From Clostridia bacterium (GTDB lineage Bacteria > Bacillota > Clostridia > Lutisporales > Lutisporaceae): a stretch of 10,368 nt of DNA. Positions 1 through 6,506 of this stretch are shown here, piece by piece; within the stretch, counting starts at the first letter, position 1; every line of letters starts with the position of its first letter. The notes under the pieces were generated by a model. That model was given only the letters and a program-made list of their open reading frames with translations, was not told where the DNA came from and searched no databases. The stretch lies in the NCBI GenBank assembly GCA_029256365.1, contig JAQSYB010000045.1, forward strand, positions 1 through 10,368, given 5' to 3'. A program made the translations under genes and the position numbers.

Positions 1-554
1 GCTTGAGGCTCTGTAAAGATTACACCATCAATTTGATCAGCCAGCAGTGCTTCAAACCTTGCTGTAAATGCTGGTATGCTAACCAGTTTGTATTCTATGC
101 CGTTCTTCTTAGCCATTTCGTCCATAATATACTCTAATACAAAGTTTGGAACAACTGAAACGCTTTTATTGTTTAGCTTTTCAAAGCTATCAATTCCAGA
201 GTTTGGCGAAGTCAATAGCTTAAAATCTTCATTTATATCAGATGTAATTTTCATTGCCAGCCCTGCTTCATGGAAGGTAAGAGAAGTCATGATGTCCCCT
301 ATGATTCCATCGATGGTGCCTGCCTGCACAGCCACATTGCGATCATTGGGTGAGTTGAATGGTACCAACTCTACCTTAACCCCTTCCGCCTCATAGAAGC
401 CCTTTTCCTTTGCTATGATAATCGGGATTGCCGATTCCGCAGGTAGAAGTCCAAACTTAATTGTATAGTCTGTCGCAGCTTCCTTCTTTGCGCAGCCAAG
501 GAATAAACTTGATAAGATTGCAATGGTTAGTATCAATATCATTATTTTTTTCAT
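1..554 (-). CDS. ABC transporter substrate-binding lipoprotein, NitT/TauT (NMT1/THI5-like) type, partial
   Basis: This is the N-terminal 184 residues of a solute-binding lipoprotein; the gene runs off the left edge. It begins MKKIMILILTIAILSSLFLG followed by Cys21, a short lipoprotein signal peptide with a slightly atypical lipobox (FLGC). The mature part opens with TIKFGLLP and then IIIAKEKGFYEAEGVKVELV, the pattern of NMT1/SsuA/TauA-type binding proteins, where the ligand is contacted near the first strand and the protein 'reads' an incoming substrate for an ABC permease. Further on, VQAGTIDGIIGDIMTS and LLADQIDGVIFTEPQ fit the same fold. The ATG at 554 is chosen because GGAGG lies 7 bases upstream and the signal peptide starts there. 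The start sits inside the 3' end of the deacetylase gene, so the two are probably co-transcribed. The ligand cannot be read from the sequence; thiamine precursors, sulfonates or other small organics are all possible. Permease and ATPase genes would be expected to the left. Confidence 0.85.
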   Translation of the reverse strand, partial: MKKIMILILTIAILSSLFLGCAKKEAATDYTIKFGLLPAESAIPIIIAKEKGFYEAEGVKVELVPFNSPNDRNVAVQAGTIDGIIGDIMTSLTFHEAGLAMKITSDINEDFKLLTSPNSGIDSFEKLNNKSVSVVPNFVLEYIMDEMAKKNGIEYKLVSIPAFTARFEALLADQIDGVIFTEPQ

Positions 555-1218
555 ATGTATCCTCCAATCCATCAACTGATGTAAATGCAAGTAAGAATCC
601 TTCACCCTTCAACCAGTCAATATTCTCATCTGTATAAATTCCAAAGGGATATGCAAATACATTTTTTGTGCCAACATATTGCTCACAGTCTTTCATATCT
701 TCAATAAATGAAGATTTATCTACAATTTGCAATGCGCCTTGCCCCGCTTTTCTTGTATGCAGTGCCTTGGTATGATTGGCATATTCAAAAACATCCTTCA
801 TTTGCTCTAATTCTTGCTTTGACAAACACACCGATTGCGTTGTAGAGTAGCTTTGCACCTCTTCGAAGAGCCAATCCTTCACGACAAAGCCTACGGCATG
901 AAAGTTGTATTTTTTTAGTATAGGGTATGCATACAGCAAAATCGATTTGTACAGATCATCGAAGGTCAGTAGCACAGACTTTTCAGGTAGTGCTTTGTTA
1001 TGATAGTAAAAATCTATAACATCCCTTAGAGTCAGTGTAACATAGCCCTCTTCATACAAATACTTCATCTGACTCTCAAAGGCTTCTAAATGTGCAAACA
1101 ACACAGGGGGCAATATATCCTGATAATCTTGTTGTACTTTAATCCCTTTATAATTGGCATAGTCAAAATCTTCTTTTTTTATGAGCTCATGGTACATCAA
1201 TACATGAAATCCTTCCAT
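457..1218 (-). CDS. Polysaccharide deacetylase family protein (CE4/NodB-like), no signal peptide
   Basis: A 253-residue protein of the NodB-homology (CE4) family, metal-dependent enzymes that remove N- or O-acetyl groups from sugars. Motif 1 is LTFDD near residues 84-88, with the catalytic and metal-binding Asp pair. Motif 2 is NHTKALH near residues 148-154, the metal-binding His pair in the H-T-x-x-x-H spacing common in Firmicutes. Motif 3 is AYPFG near residues 190-194. The residue after the Asp pair is Leu where Gly is usual. There is no signal peptide or membrane segment, and an in-frame stop lies just upstream, so the protein would be cytoplasmic or the family member acts on an unusual substrate. 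The ATG at 1218 is preferred over GTG at 1221 because AGGAGG lies 5 bases before the ATG and only 2 before the GTG. The last 32 or so residues are read through the start and signal-peptide region of the next gene in another frame and look unlike a normal CE4 tail, so the C-terminus may be truncated or shifted. Confidence 0.85.
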   Translation of the reverse strand: MEGFHVLMYHELIKKEDFDYANYKGIKVQQDYQDILPPVLFAHLEAFESQMKYLYEEGYVTLTLRDVIDFYYHNKALPEKSVLLTFDDLYKSILLYAYPILKKYNFHAVGFVVKDWLFEEVQSYSTTQSVCLSKQELEQMKDVFEYANHTKALHTRKAGQGALQIVDKSSFIEDMKDCEQYVGTKNVFAYPFGIYTDENIDWLKGEGFLLAFTSVDGLEDTYEKNNDIDTNHCNLIKFIPWLRKEGSCDRLYN

Positions 1219-1223
1219 CACAG

Positions 1224-1231
1224 CCTCCTTT
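1224..1231 (-). promoter_or_regulatory. Ribosome binding site of the deacetylase gene
   Basis: On the minus strand this reads AAAGGAGG, a near-perfect Shine-Dalgarno sequence. Its 5-base gap to the ATG at 1218, against 2 bases to the GTG at 1221, decides the start. Confidence 0.75.
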
Positions 1232-1269
1232 CAATAACAATTATCAATTTTTTCACAAGTACTCTACAT

Positions 1270-1297
1270 ATAATATCACATTTTTACTGAATTTTAA
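1270..1297 (-). promoter_or_regulatory. Candidate promoter for the deacetylase/ABC unit
   Basis: On the minus strand TATTAT (1275-1270) is preceded by TGA, giving an extended -10 element, with a weak TTAAAA (1297-1292) 16 bases further upstream. It lies about 50 bases before the deacetylase start. TTGTCA (1309-1304) with a TAAAAA -10 is a weaker alternative. The rest of the 1219-1485 divergent region shows no coding potential that I can support. Confidence 0.45.
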
Positions 1298-1395
1298 TCT
1301 TTATGACAATTTTTTGCGCACAAAAATATTTTAGGCTTATCCTTTTCTTCCAGATCCATTCAAAGACAGTTGTCCTGGCTCCACTCCCCCTTATT

Positions 1396-1425
1396 TTGTT
1401 TTAAAGTAAAAACATATGATATAAT
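1396..1425 (+). promoter_or_regulatory. Promoter of the sensor kinase/response regulator operon
   Basis: TTGTTT (1396-1401) and a consensus TATAAT (1420-1425) are separated by 18 bases, and TGA directly before the TATAAT makes an extended -10. Transcription would begin near 1432, leaving a leader of about 54 bases before the kinase ATG at 1486. Confidence 0.6.
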
Positions 1426-1485
1426 GTTCATAATTAAATGTTCTGGTATTAAAATAAGAATATAAGTAGATAAGGATGTTATGCA

Positions 1486-3099
1486 ATGAATCAATTTTTC
1501 CATAAAAGAATTCATTTAAAGCTTCAAACAAAAATTATGCTTCTCATGATTTTTGTTGTTTTTATGTCTATTTTTATTACTGTATTGTATATATCAAATT
1601 GGAGAACAAATGAAATCAGAAGAGAAATTGAAAACAGCATCATGAGCATGTCAACCATTATTGCCAATACCCCAGTTGTAAAACAGAATCTTGGAAATGC
1701 GTACAAACAGAGGCTTATACAAGACTATATAGAGGAAGTGTTTCAGTCCTCACAGGGTAATGAGATTATTGTAGTTGTTGATATGAATAATATTAGATAT
1801 GCCCACCCCCAGAAAGATAGAATCGGTAAGAAATTTGTCGGAGGAGATGAAAAAAGAGTTCTAGAAATGGCTGAAAGCTATATTTCTGAAGCTGAAGGTA
1901 CACTGGGAATGCAGATAAGAGCCTTTGTGCCAGTTTTTAATTACGATAAAAATCAAACTGGATTTGTAATGGTTAGCAAAACAATTACAAGCTATAAGGA
2001 AGAGATTAATAGAGCGATAGACATTATGGCTATGTCAGTTTGCATCGGACTGTTATTTGGTGCAGTCGGTGCGTTCTTTCTTTCGAGAAATATAAAAGAA
2101 ACACTTTTGGGACTTGAGCCCGATGAAATTACGCGACTTTATATTCAAAGAGACAGTATGCTTGATGCCATGGAAGAAGGCATTATAGCCATAGATGAAA
2201 AGAACAGCATTACCCTTGTCAATGATTCAGCAATAAAAATACTGGACTTGAATATGGATCATATCATTGGCCGTGATATTCAGGAAGTATTTCCTTCCTG
2301 TAAGTTAAGCGATGTAGTAATATCCGGCAACGCAGAGTATTTCAGTGATCATACAATACACGATACACTTGTAGTAATAAATAGAGTACCCATTAAGAAT
2401 GGCGGGAAAATTGTCGGTGCCATAGCAACCTTTAGTGATAGAACAAAGGTCCAACGGCTTGCGGAGGAAATCACAGGTTTTAGACAGATTGTTGATGCTC
2501 TACGGGCAAATACACACGAGTTTATGAATAAGCTTCATACAATCTTGGGACTCATTGATCTTGGTGAAATAGTAGAAGCAAAAAAATATATCATGAATGA
2601 GACAGAAAGACATCAAAAGGTACTCTCTCTTGTTATAACCAAAATAAAAGACCCTGCCATAGCAGGTCTCATCATCGGTAAAACAAGTCGTGCAAATGAG
2701 CTTGGTATCAAGATGAAAATTGACAAGAGCAGTTATTTAAGTAAAAATGCAGGAAGAATCGACAGTAGTTCATTGATTACAATATTAGGCAACTTAATTG
2801 AAAATGCTATGGATGCACTGAAGGAAAATAGTGAATCCAAAACCATAGGTGTGCTAATAAATGAAAGTAGTGATAAAATTATAATAACAATAACTGATAA
2901 TGGAATTGGTATAGAGGCAGATCACTTGTCTAGGATATTTGAGAGAGGCTATAGTACTAAAGATGGCAGCAGAGGACAAGGACTCTTCCTGGTAAAGGAT
3001 ATTGTAGAGGCTTTAAAGGGCAGTATAAAGGTTGAATCCATAGTAAAACAGGGTTCAAGTTTTACAGTAGAGTTGCCAAAGGAGGATGAAATACTATGA
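1486..3099 (+). CDS. Sensor histidine kinase, CitA/DcuS (MaeK-like) family
   Basis: A 537-residue membrane sensor kinase of the family that detects citrate, malate, fumarate or succinate outside the cell. A first membrane segment lies near residues 17-37, then an extracytoplasmic PAS/Cache-like sensor (about 40-178) containing RYAHPQKDRIGKKFVGGD-type residues; CitA/DcuS proteins usually carry R-x-SHP here, where Arg and His bind carboxylates. A second membrane segment (about 180-199) leads to a cytoplasmic PAS domain (about 220-325). The phosphorylated His is His344 in THEFMNKLH, characteristic of this family. The ATPase domain has an N box (NLIENAMDAL, 436-445), a DNGIGI G1 box (471-476) and a GSRGQGL G2 box (494-500). 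All catalytic elements are intact. The ATG at 1486 follows AAGGAT by about 8 bases. The gene overlaps the response regulator by 4 bases (ATGA), so the two are translationally coupled. Its position before a malic enzyme/2HCT transporter operon makes malate or a related acid the likely signal (inference). Confidence 0.93.
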   Translation: MNQFFHKRIHLKLQTKIMLLMIFVVFMSIFITVLYISNWRTNEIRREIENSIMSMSTIIANTPVVKQNLGNAYKQRLIQDYIEEVFQSSQGNEIIVVVDMNNIRYAHPQKDRIGKKFVGGDEKRVLEMAESYISEAEGTLGMQIRAFVPVFNYDKNQTGFVMVSKTITSYKEEINRAIDIMAMSVCIGLLFGAVGAFFLSRNIKETLLGLEPDEITRLYIQRDSMLDAMEEGIIAIDEKNSITLVNDSAIKILDLNMDHIIGRDIQEVFPSCKLSDVVISGNAEYFSDHTIHDTLVVINRVPIKNGGKIVGAIATFSDRTKVQRLAEEITGFRQIVDALRANTHEFMNKLHTILGLIDLGEIVEAKKYIMNETERHQKVLSLVITKIKDPAIAGLIIGKTSRANELGIKMKIDKSSYLSKNAGRIDSSSLITILGNLIENAMDALKENSESKTIGVLINESSDKIIITITDNGIGIEADHLSRIFERGYSTKDGSRGQGLFLVKDIVEALKGSIKVESIVKQGSSFTVELPKEDEIL

Positions 3100-3773
3100 T
3101 TCGTGTTTTAGTTGTGGATGATGATCCAATGGTAGCGGAGCTTAATAAAAGGTATGTAGAAAGTGTGTCAGGCTTTAAGGTGATCGATGTTCTTCACAAC
3201 GGAGAGGATGCATTAAGAATATTGAAGTCTACAAAAGTAGATTTATTGATTCTAGATGTATATATGCCTAAACTTGATGGAATTTCTCTGTTAGAAGAAA
3301 TGCGAAAAAATCTTATTGTAGCCGATGTGATACTTGTTACTGCAGCAAAGGAAGTAAATGAGATTGATAAAGCTCTAAAATTCGGTGCTGTAGACTATTT
3401 AATAAAGCCCTTTGATGGGGAAAGAATCAAAAAAGCACTGAACAACTATCTTAAGAGATATAAGCTAATTCATTGTAAGAATATCTTCAGGCAGGAGGAC
3501 ATCGATTCCATTACCAACATGTCAAAAGCTATAGAAGATTGTGAAACAGAAAAAGGACTCCACAAGGACACCCTAAGAAGAGTTCGGGAGTTTATGATAA
3601 AAAACAGCGAAGGATTTTTAACCAGTGAAGAGGTATCAGAAAAAATGGGACTCTCCAAGGTGACCATAAGACGCTATCTCGAGTTCTTAGCAGCCAATGA
3701 TGAAGTAATCACTGAAATTGAATATGGCTCAATTGGAAGACCAAGTTATTTATATAAAAGCATCAAAGGATAG
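3096..3773 (+). CDS. Response regulator, CitB/DcuR (MaeR-like) family
   Basis: A 225-residue two-component regulator and the partner of the preceding kinase. The receiver domain spans about residues 1-120, with the acidic pocket Asp8-Asp10, the phosphoacceptor Asp54 in LILDVYMPK, Thr82 and Lys104 in YLIKPF, all at the expected places. The C-terminal part contains a helix-turn-helix (GFLTSEEVSEKMGLSKVTIRRYLEFL, about 168-194) followed by YGSIGRPSYLY, a signature of CitB/DcuR/MaeR regulators. These proteins normally bind AT-rich direct repeats upstream of carboxylate transport and metabolism genes. The gene starts within the stop of the kinase. Its last codons, including the TAG stop, lie in the left arm of the terminator hairpin. 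The most likely target is the promoter region before the malic enzyme gene. Confidence 0.93.
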   Translation: MIRVLVVDDDPMVAELNKRYVESVSGFKVIDVLHNGEDALRILKSTKVDLLILDVYMPKLDGISLLEEMRKNLIVADVILVTAAKEVNEIDKALKFGAVDYLIKPFDGERIKKALNNYLKRYKLIHCKNIFRQEDIDSITNMSKAIEDCETEKGLHKDTLRRVREFMIKNSEGFLTSEEVSEKMGLSKVTIRRYLEFLAANDEVITEIEYGSIGRPSYLYKSIKG

Positions 3774-3803
3774 AGATTAAAAATCTCTATCCTTTCTTAT
3801 TTT
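3765..3803 (+). terminator. Intrinsic terminator of the two-component operon
   Basis: A perfect 14-bp stem (3765-3778 with 3782-3795) with an AAA loop is followed by CTTATTTT. The left arm includes the last two codons and the stop codon of the response regulator. It separates regulator transcription from the catabolic operon. Confidence 0.85.
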
Positions 3804-3812
3804 AGCGGAAAA
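3796..3812 (+). repeat. 17-nt repeat, copy 1
   Basis: CTTATTTTAGCGGAAAA occurs here and again, identically, at 8333-8349. It overlaps the T-tail of the regulator terminator. It contains the interrupted palindrome ATTTT-AGCGG-AAAAT (3799-3813). The two copies bracket the malic enzyme-to-hydro-lyase operon. Its role is unknown. Confidence 0.6.
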
Positions 3813-3846
3813 TTTTTGATAAAAAAACAACAATTTTTTTTTTACT

Positions 3847-3873
3847 TTTTTAATTGTTATTAAATTTTCTTAA
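3847..3873 (+). promoter_or_regulatory. Three phased TTNTTAA repeats, candidate response-regulator operator
   Basis: TTTTTAA (3847-3853), TTATTAA (3857-3863) and TTCTTAA (3867-3873) recur at exactly 10 bp, placing them on one face of the helix. They lie about 65-90 bases before the malic enzyme start and just upstream of an AT-rich stretch that could hold a -10 (TATATA near 3881-3888). No good -35 is visible, as expected of an activator-dependent promoter. From memory, the related regulator MaeR of Lactobacillus casei recognises TTATT(A/T)AA-like direct repeats, which would fit. A T10 tract (3834-3843) lies directly upstream. Confidence 0.5.
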
Positions 3874-3923
3874 CATTCTCTATATATAGAAATAGTTGTA
3901 CCCTATTATCATAAGGACTTATG

Positions 3924-3929
3924 AAAGGA
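3924..3929 (+). promoter_or_regulatory. Ribosome binding site of malic enzyme
   Basis: AAAGGA lies 8 bases before the ATG at 3938. It decides against the upstream in-frame TTG (3896) and ATG (3929), neither of which has a usable site. Confidence 0.65.
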
Positions 3930-3937
3930 TGAATATA

Positions 3938-5110
3938 ATGAATTATTTTGAAAAAAGTCTTGTACTGCACGAAGAAAATGTTGGCAAAATCGAGGTTAAG
4001 TCAAAGGTTCCTGTAAAGGACAGAGACTCCCTAAGTACAGCCTACACACCAGGAGTTGCAGAACCATGCAAGAAAATTCATGCTAATCCTGAGGATGTAT
4101 ACAAGTATACTGCAAAAGGCAATCTTGTTGCTGTTGTTACCGACGGAACCGCTGTACTTGGCCTTGGAGATATTGGCCCCTTGGCTGCTATGCCAGTCAT
4201 GGAAGGAAAGGCAGTATTGTTTAAGGAATTCGGAAACATTGATGCATTTCCTATATGCATCGACAGCAAAGAGGTTGAAGACATTATTAAAACTGTCAAG
4301 CTTCTAGCGCCTACCTTCGGAGGAATTAATCTTGAGGATATTAGTGCTCCAAGATGCTTTGAAATTGAAAAAAGACTGAAAGAAGAATTGGACATCCCTG
4401 TCTTCCATGATGATCAACATGGTACCGCAATAGTGGTTAGTGCTGGACTGATCAATGCACTTAAGTTAGTCAAAAAAAAGTTAGAAGATATCACTGTAGT
4501 AATTAATGGTGCTGGAGCTGCTGGTACATCTATAACCAAAATGTTGATAAGTATTGGTGTAAAAAATGTGATTGCCTGCGATAGAGATGGCATTATTTAT
4601 AAAGGTGCCCCAACAAACAATAAAGCAAAAGAAGAATTGGCTCAAATGACAAATAAAGATCAGAAAAGAGGTCTTTTAAGTGATGCAATGATAGGAGCAG
4701 ATGCGTTCATTGGAGTTTCTGCACCGAATACTGTAACAGAAGCCATGATATCAAGCATGAGCAAAGATGCAATCGTATTTGCAATGGCAAATCCAACACC
4801 TGAAATCATGCCTGATGCAGCTAAAAGAGCAGGGGCTAGAGTAATAGGTACAGGTCGTTCTGACTTCCCCAATCAAGTCAATAATGTACTTGCATTTCCA
4901 GGTATATTCAGAGGTGCCTTAGACGTCAGAGCCAGTGACATTAATGAAGAAATGAAGATCGCTGCTGCCTTTGCCATCGCAGAAATCATTACCGAAGAAG
5001 AATTAAGTGAGGATTATATCATTCCAGGCGCATTTGATAGCCGTATCGTAGAAGGTGTTTCTAAAGCAGTTGCTAAAGCAGCAAAAGAAACCGGAATCGC
5101 TAGAATATAA
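3938..5110 (+). CDS. Malic enzyme (oxaloacetate-decarboxylating malate dehydrogenase), short form
   Basis: A 390-residue cytoplasmic malic enzyme that oxidatively decarboxylates L-malate to pyruvate and CO2 with NAD(P)+. The catalytic Tyr36 is in STAYTPGVAEP and the catalytic Lys91 in MEGKAVLF. Metal-binding acids are Glu133-Asp134 (INLEDISAPRCFEIE) and Asp158-Asp159 (VFHDDQHGTA). The dinucleotide-binding loop GAGAAG is at 191-196, and an Asp (215, in ACDRDG) at the end of the second strand of that fold hints at NAD+ preference. The length matches the short bacterial form; the phosphotransacetylase domain of MaeB-type enzymes is absent. The start at 3938 is set by AAAGGA 8 bases upstream; the 14 extra in-frame codons upstream begin with TTG and are unlikely to be translated. 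It is the first gene of an operon with a 2HCT transporter 19 bases downstream, so its job is growth on imported malate or a precursor of it. Confidence 0.95.
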   Translation: MNYFEKSLVLHEENVGKIEVKSKVPVKDRDSLSTAYTPGVAEPCKKIHANPEDVYKYTAKGNLVAVVTDGTAVLGLGDIGPLAAMPVMEGKAVLFKEFGNIDAFPICIDSKEVEDIIKTVKLLAPTFGGINLEDISAPRCFEIEKRLKEELDIPVFHDDQHGTAIVVSAGLINALKLVKKKLEDITVVINGAGAAGTSITKMLISIGVKNVIACDRDGIIYKGAPTNNKAKEELAQMTNKDQKRGLLSDAMIGADAFIGVSAPNTVTEAMISSMSKDAIVFAMANPTPEIMPDAAKRAGARVIGTGRSDFPNQVNNVLAFPGIFRGALDVRASDINEEMKIAAAFAIAEIITEEELSEDYIIPGAFDSRIVEGVSKAVAKAAKETGIARI

Positions 5111-5129
5111 AAAATAAGGGGGTTTTTTC

Positions 5130-6416
5130 ATGGAAACAACAGCAAAAAAAGGCTACAAAATCATGGGTATTTCACTTCCTGCATTTATTATTATCTCAAT
5201 TGTCGTCATATTAGGAACATTTCTTAAAGTTCTTCCTGAGGGAATGATTGGTGCCTTTGCACTAATGCTGGTACTAGGCGCAGTGTTCAATGAAATAGGC
5301 AATCATCTTCCCATCGTCAAGACTTATCTAGGAGGCGGACCCATCGTAATCATTTTCGGTGCAGCTGCTTTGGTGACATACAATGGTTTGCCAAAGGAAG
5401 CCATTGATAACATGACTACCTTTATGAAGGGTGGCGGATTCCTAGACTTCTATATTGCTGCACTAATTACTGGAAGTATCTTAGGTATGAATAGAAAACT
5501 ATTGATTAAGGCTGCAATTAGATATTTACCCGCAATTTTGGGTGGTGTTATTGTCGCATTGACTCTTGTAGGCATTGGTGGTGCTCTTATGGGCTACGGT
5601 GCAAAGGAAGCAATCTTTTACATCGGAATTCCTATTATGGGTGGCGGTATGGGAGCTGGAGCTGTTCCTCTCTCTAAAATCTTTGGTTCATCTCTAGCGA
5701 AGGACCCTGCAGAAATGCTTTCTATTATGGTACCTGCTGTTGCACTTGGCAACGCACTTTCCATCGTTGCAGCTGGTTTGCTTGATAGATTGGGTAAATC
5801 TAAAAAGCATCTTACTGGTAACGGCGAGCTAATGATTATTAAGGAAGATACCATAGTTGAAGAAGAAGTAAAGGCTGCTATTGATTACAAAATGATGGGC
5901 ATAGGACTTTTGGTTTCATTAACCTTCTTTGTTTGGGGCACTGTGCTAGGCAAATTTGTACCAGCTGTTCACTCATATGCTTGGATGATTATAACGGTCG
6001 CAATCGTTAAAGCAATGGGCATCATGCCAACAAAGTATGAAGAAGGCGCATTCCAATGGTTCCAATTTGTAATGGCAAACCTTACAGGGGTGCTTCTAGT
6101 TGGTATTGGCGTTGCTTATACAAACCTTCAACAGGTAATTGATGCATTTTCTCTTCAATACTTAATTCTAGTAGGATTAACAGTATTAGGAGCTACACTT
6201 GGGGCTGGTTTTGTTGGAAAATTGGTTGGTTTCTTCCCAATTGAATCCTCAATTACAGCAGGATTATGCATGGCTAACATGGGTGGAACTGGGGACGTTG
6301 CAGTTCTTTCGGCAGCCAACCGTATGAAGCTTATGCCTTTTGCACAGATTTCCTCCCGTATAGGTGGTGCATTTATTTTAATACTTGCAAGTGCATTATT
6401 AGGCTTCTTCATGTAG
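5130..6416 (+). CDS. 2-hydroxycarboxylate transporter (2HCT family), malate/citrate-type symporter
   Basis: A 428-residue integral membrane protein of the 2HCT family (CitS, MaeN, MleP, CimH), which moves citrate, malate or citramalate, usually with Na+ or H+. It has about eleven hydrophobic segments. The two family signature loops are present as GGGMGAG (171-177) and GGTGDV (385-390); these form the inverted re-entrant hairpins that line the transport path. The conserved substrate-binding Arg is probably Arg410 in SSRIGG. A charged cytoplasmic loop lies near 219-252. The ATG at 5130 is preceded by AGGGGG with a 7-base gap. The gene follows malic enzyme by 19 bases, so malate is the likeliest substrate, but citrate or citramalate cannot be excluded. 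A symporter rather than exchange mode is inferred from the dissimilatory context. A hairpin follows directly and may lower transcription of the next genes. Confidence 0.93.
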   Translation: METTAKKGYKIMGISLPAFIIISIVVILGTFLKVLPEGMIGAFALMLVLGAVFNEIGNHLPIVKTYLGGGPIVIIFGAAALVTYNGLPKEAIDNMTTFMKGGGFLDFYIAALITGSILGMNRKLLIKAAIRYLPAILGGVIVALTLVGIGGALMGYGAKEAIFYIGIPIMGGGMGAGAVPLSKIFGSSLAKDPAEMLSIMVPAVALGNALSIVAAGLLDRLGKSKKHLTGNGELMIIKEDTIVEEEVKAAIDYKMMGIGLLVSLTFFVWGTVLGKFVPAVHSYAWMIITVAIVKAMGIMPTKYEEGAFQWFQFVMANLTGVLLVGIGVAYTNLQQVIDAFSLQYLILVGLTVLGATLGAGFVGKLVGFFPIESSITAGLCMANMGGTGDVAVLSAANRMKLMPFAQISSRIGGAFILILASALLGFFM

Positions 6417-6442
6417 CTATTGTTTAGAATATAAATCAATTT

Positions 6443-6472
6443 AAAAGGCTATCCCTCAAAGGATAGCCTTTT
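6443..6472 (+). terminator. Intra-operon hairpin, possible partial terminator
   Basis: A perfect 12-bp stem (6443-6454 with 6461-6472) with a 6-base CTCAAA loop lies between the transporter and the hydro-lyase genes. The only U-tract is the four T of the arm itself, and the next bases are GACAAT, so termination may be incomplete. It could set the expression ratio or protect the upstream mRNA from 3' decay. Confidence 0.6.
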
Positions 6473-6490
6473 GACAATATATAGAAATAT

Positions 6491-6498
6491 GAGAGGGG
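6491..6498 (+). promoter_or_regulatory. Ribosome binding site of the hydro-lyase large subunit
   Basis: GAGAGGGG lies 8 bases before the ATG at 6507. It supports this start over the in-frame TTG at 6471, which lies in the hairpin arm. Confidence 0.6.
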
Positions 6499-6506
6499 AA
6501 TCCAAC

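Noticed and set aside
76..396. Plus-strand frame of 106 codons
   Set aside because: It lies antisense within the substrate-binding protein gene, which has clear family motifs and a lipoprotein signal.
3799..3813. CodY box in the 17-nt repeat
   Set aside because: CodY sites are AATTTTCWGAAAATT with 3 bases between the ATTTT and AAAAT arms; here 5 bases separate them, giving about 5 mismatches, so the match is weak.
3896..3937. Longer malic enzyme start at TTG 3896
   Set aside because: No ribosome binding site, and the extra residues are unlike the family's N-terminus; ATG 3938 has a good site.
6471..6476. TTGACA as a -35 box for the hydro-lyase genes
   Set aside because: No -10-like sequence lies 16-18 bases downstream; that position is the AGGGG ribosome site.
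6477..6489. 13-nt match ATATATAGAAATA shared with 3882-3894
   Set aside because: A match of this length and AT content is expected by chance in a window of this size, and only the first copy lies in a likely promoter.
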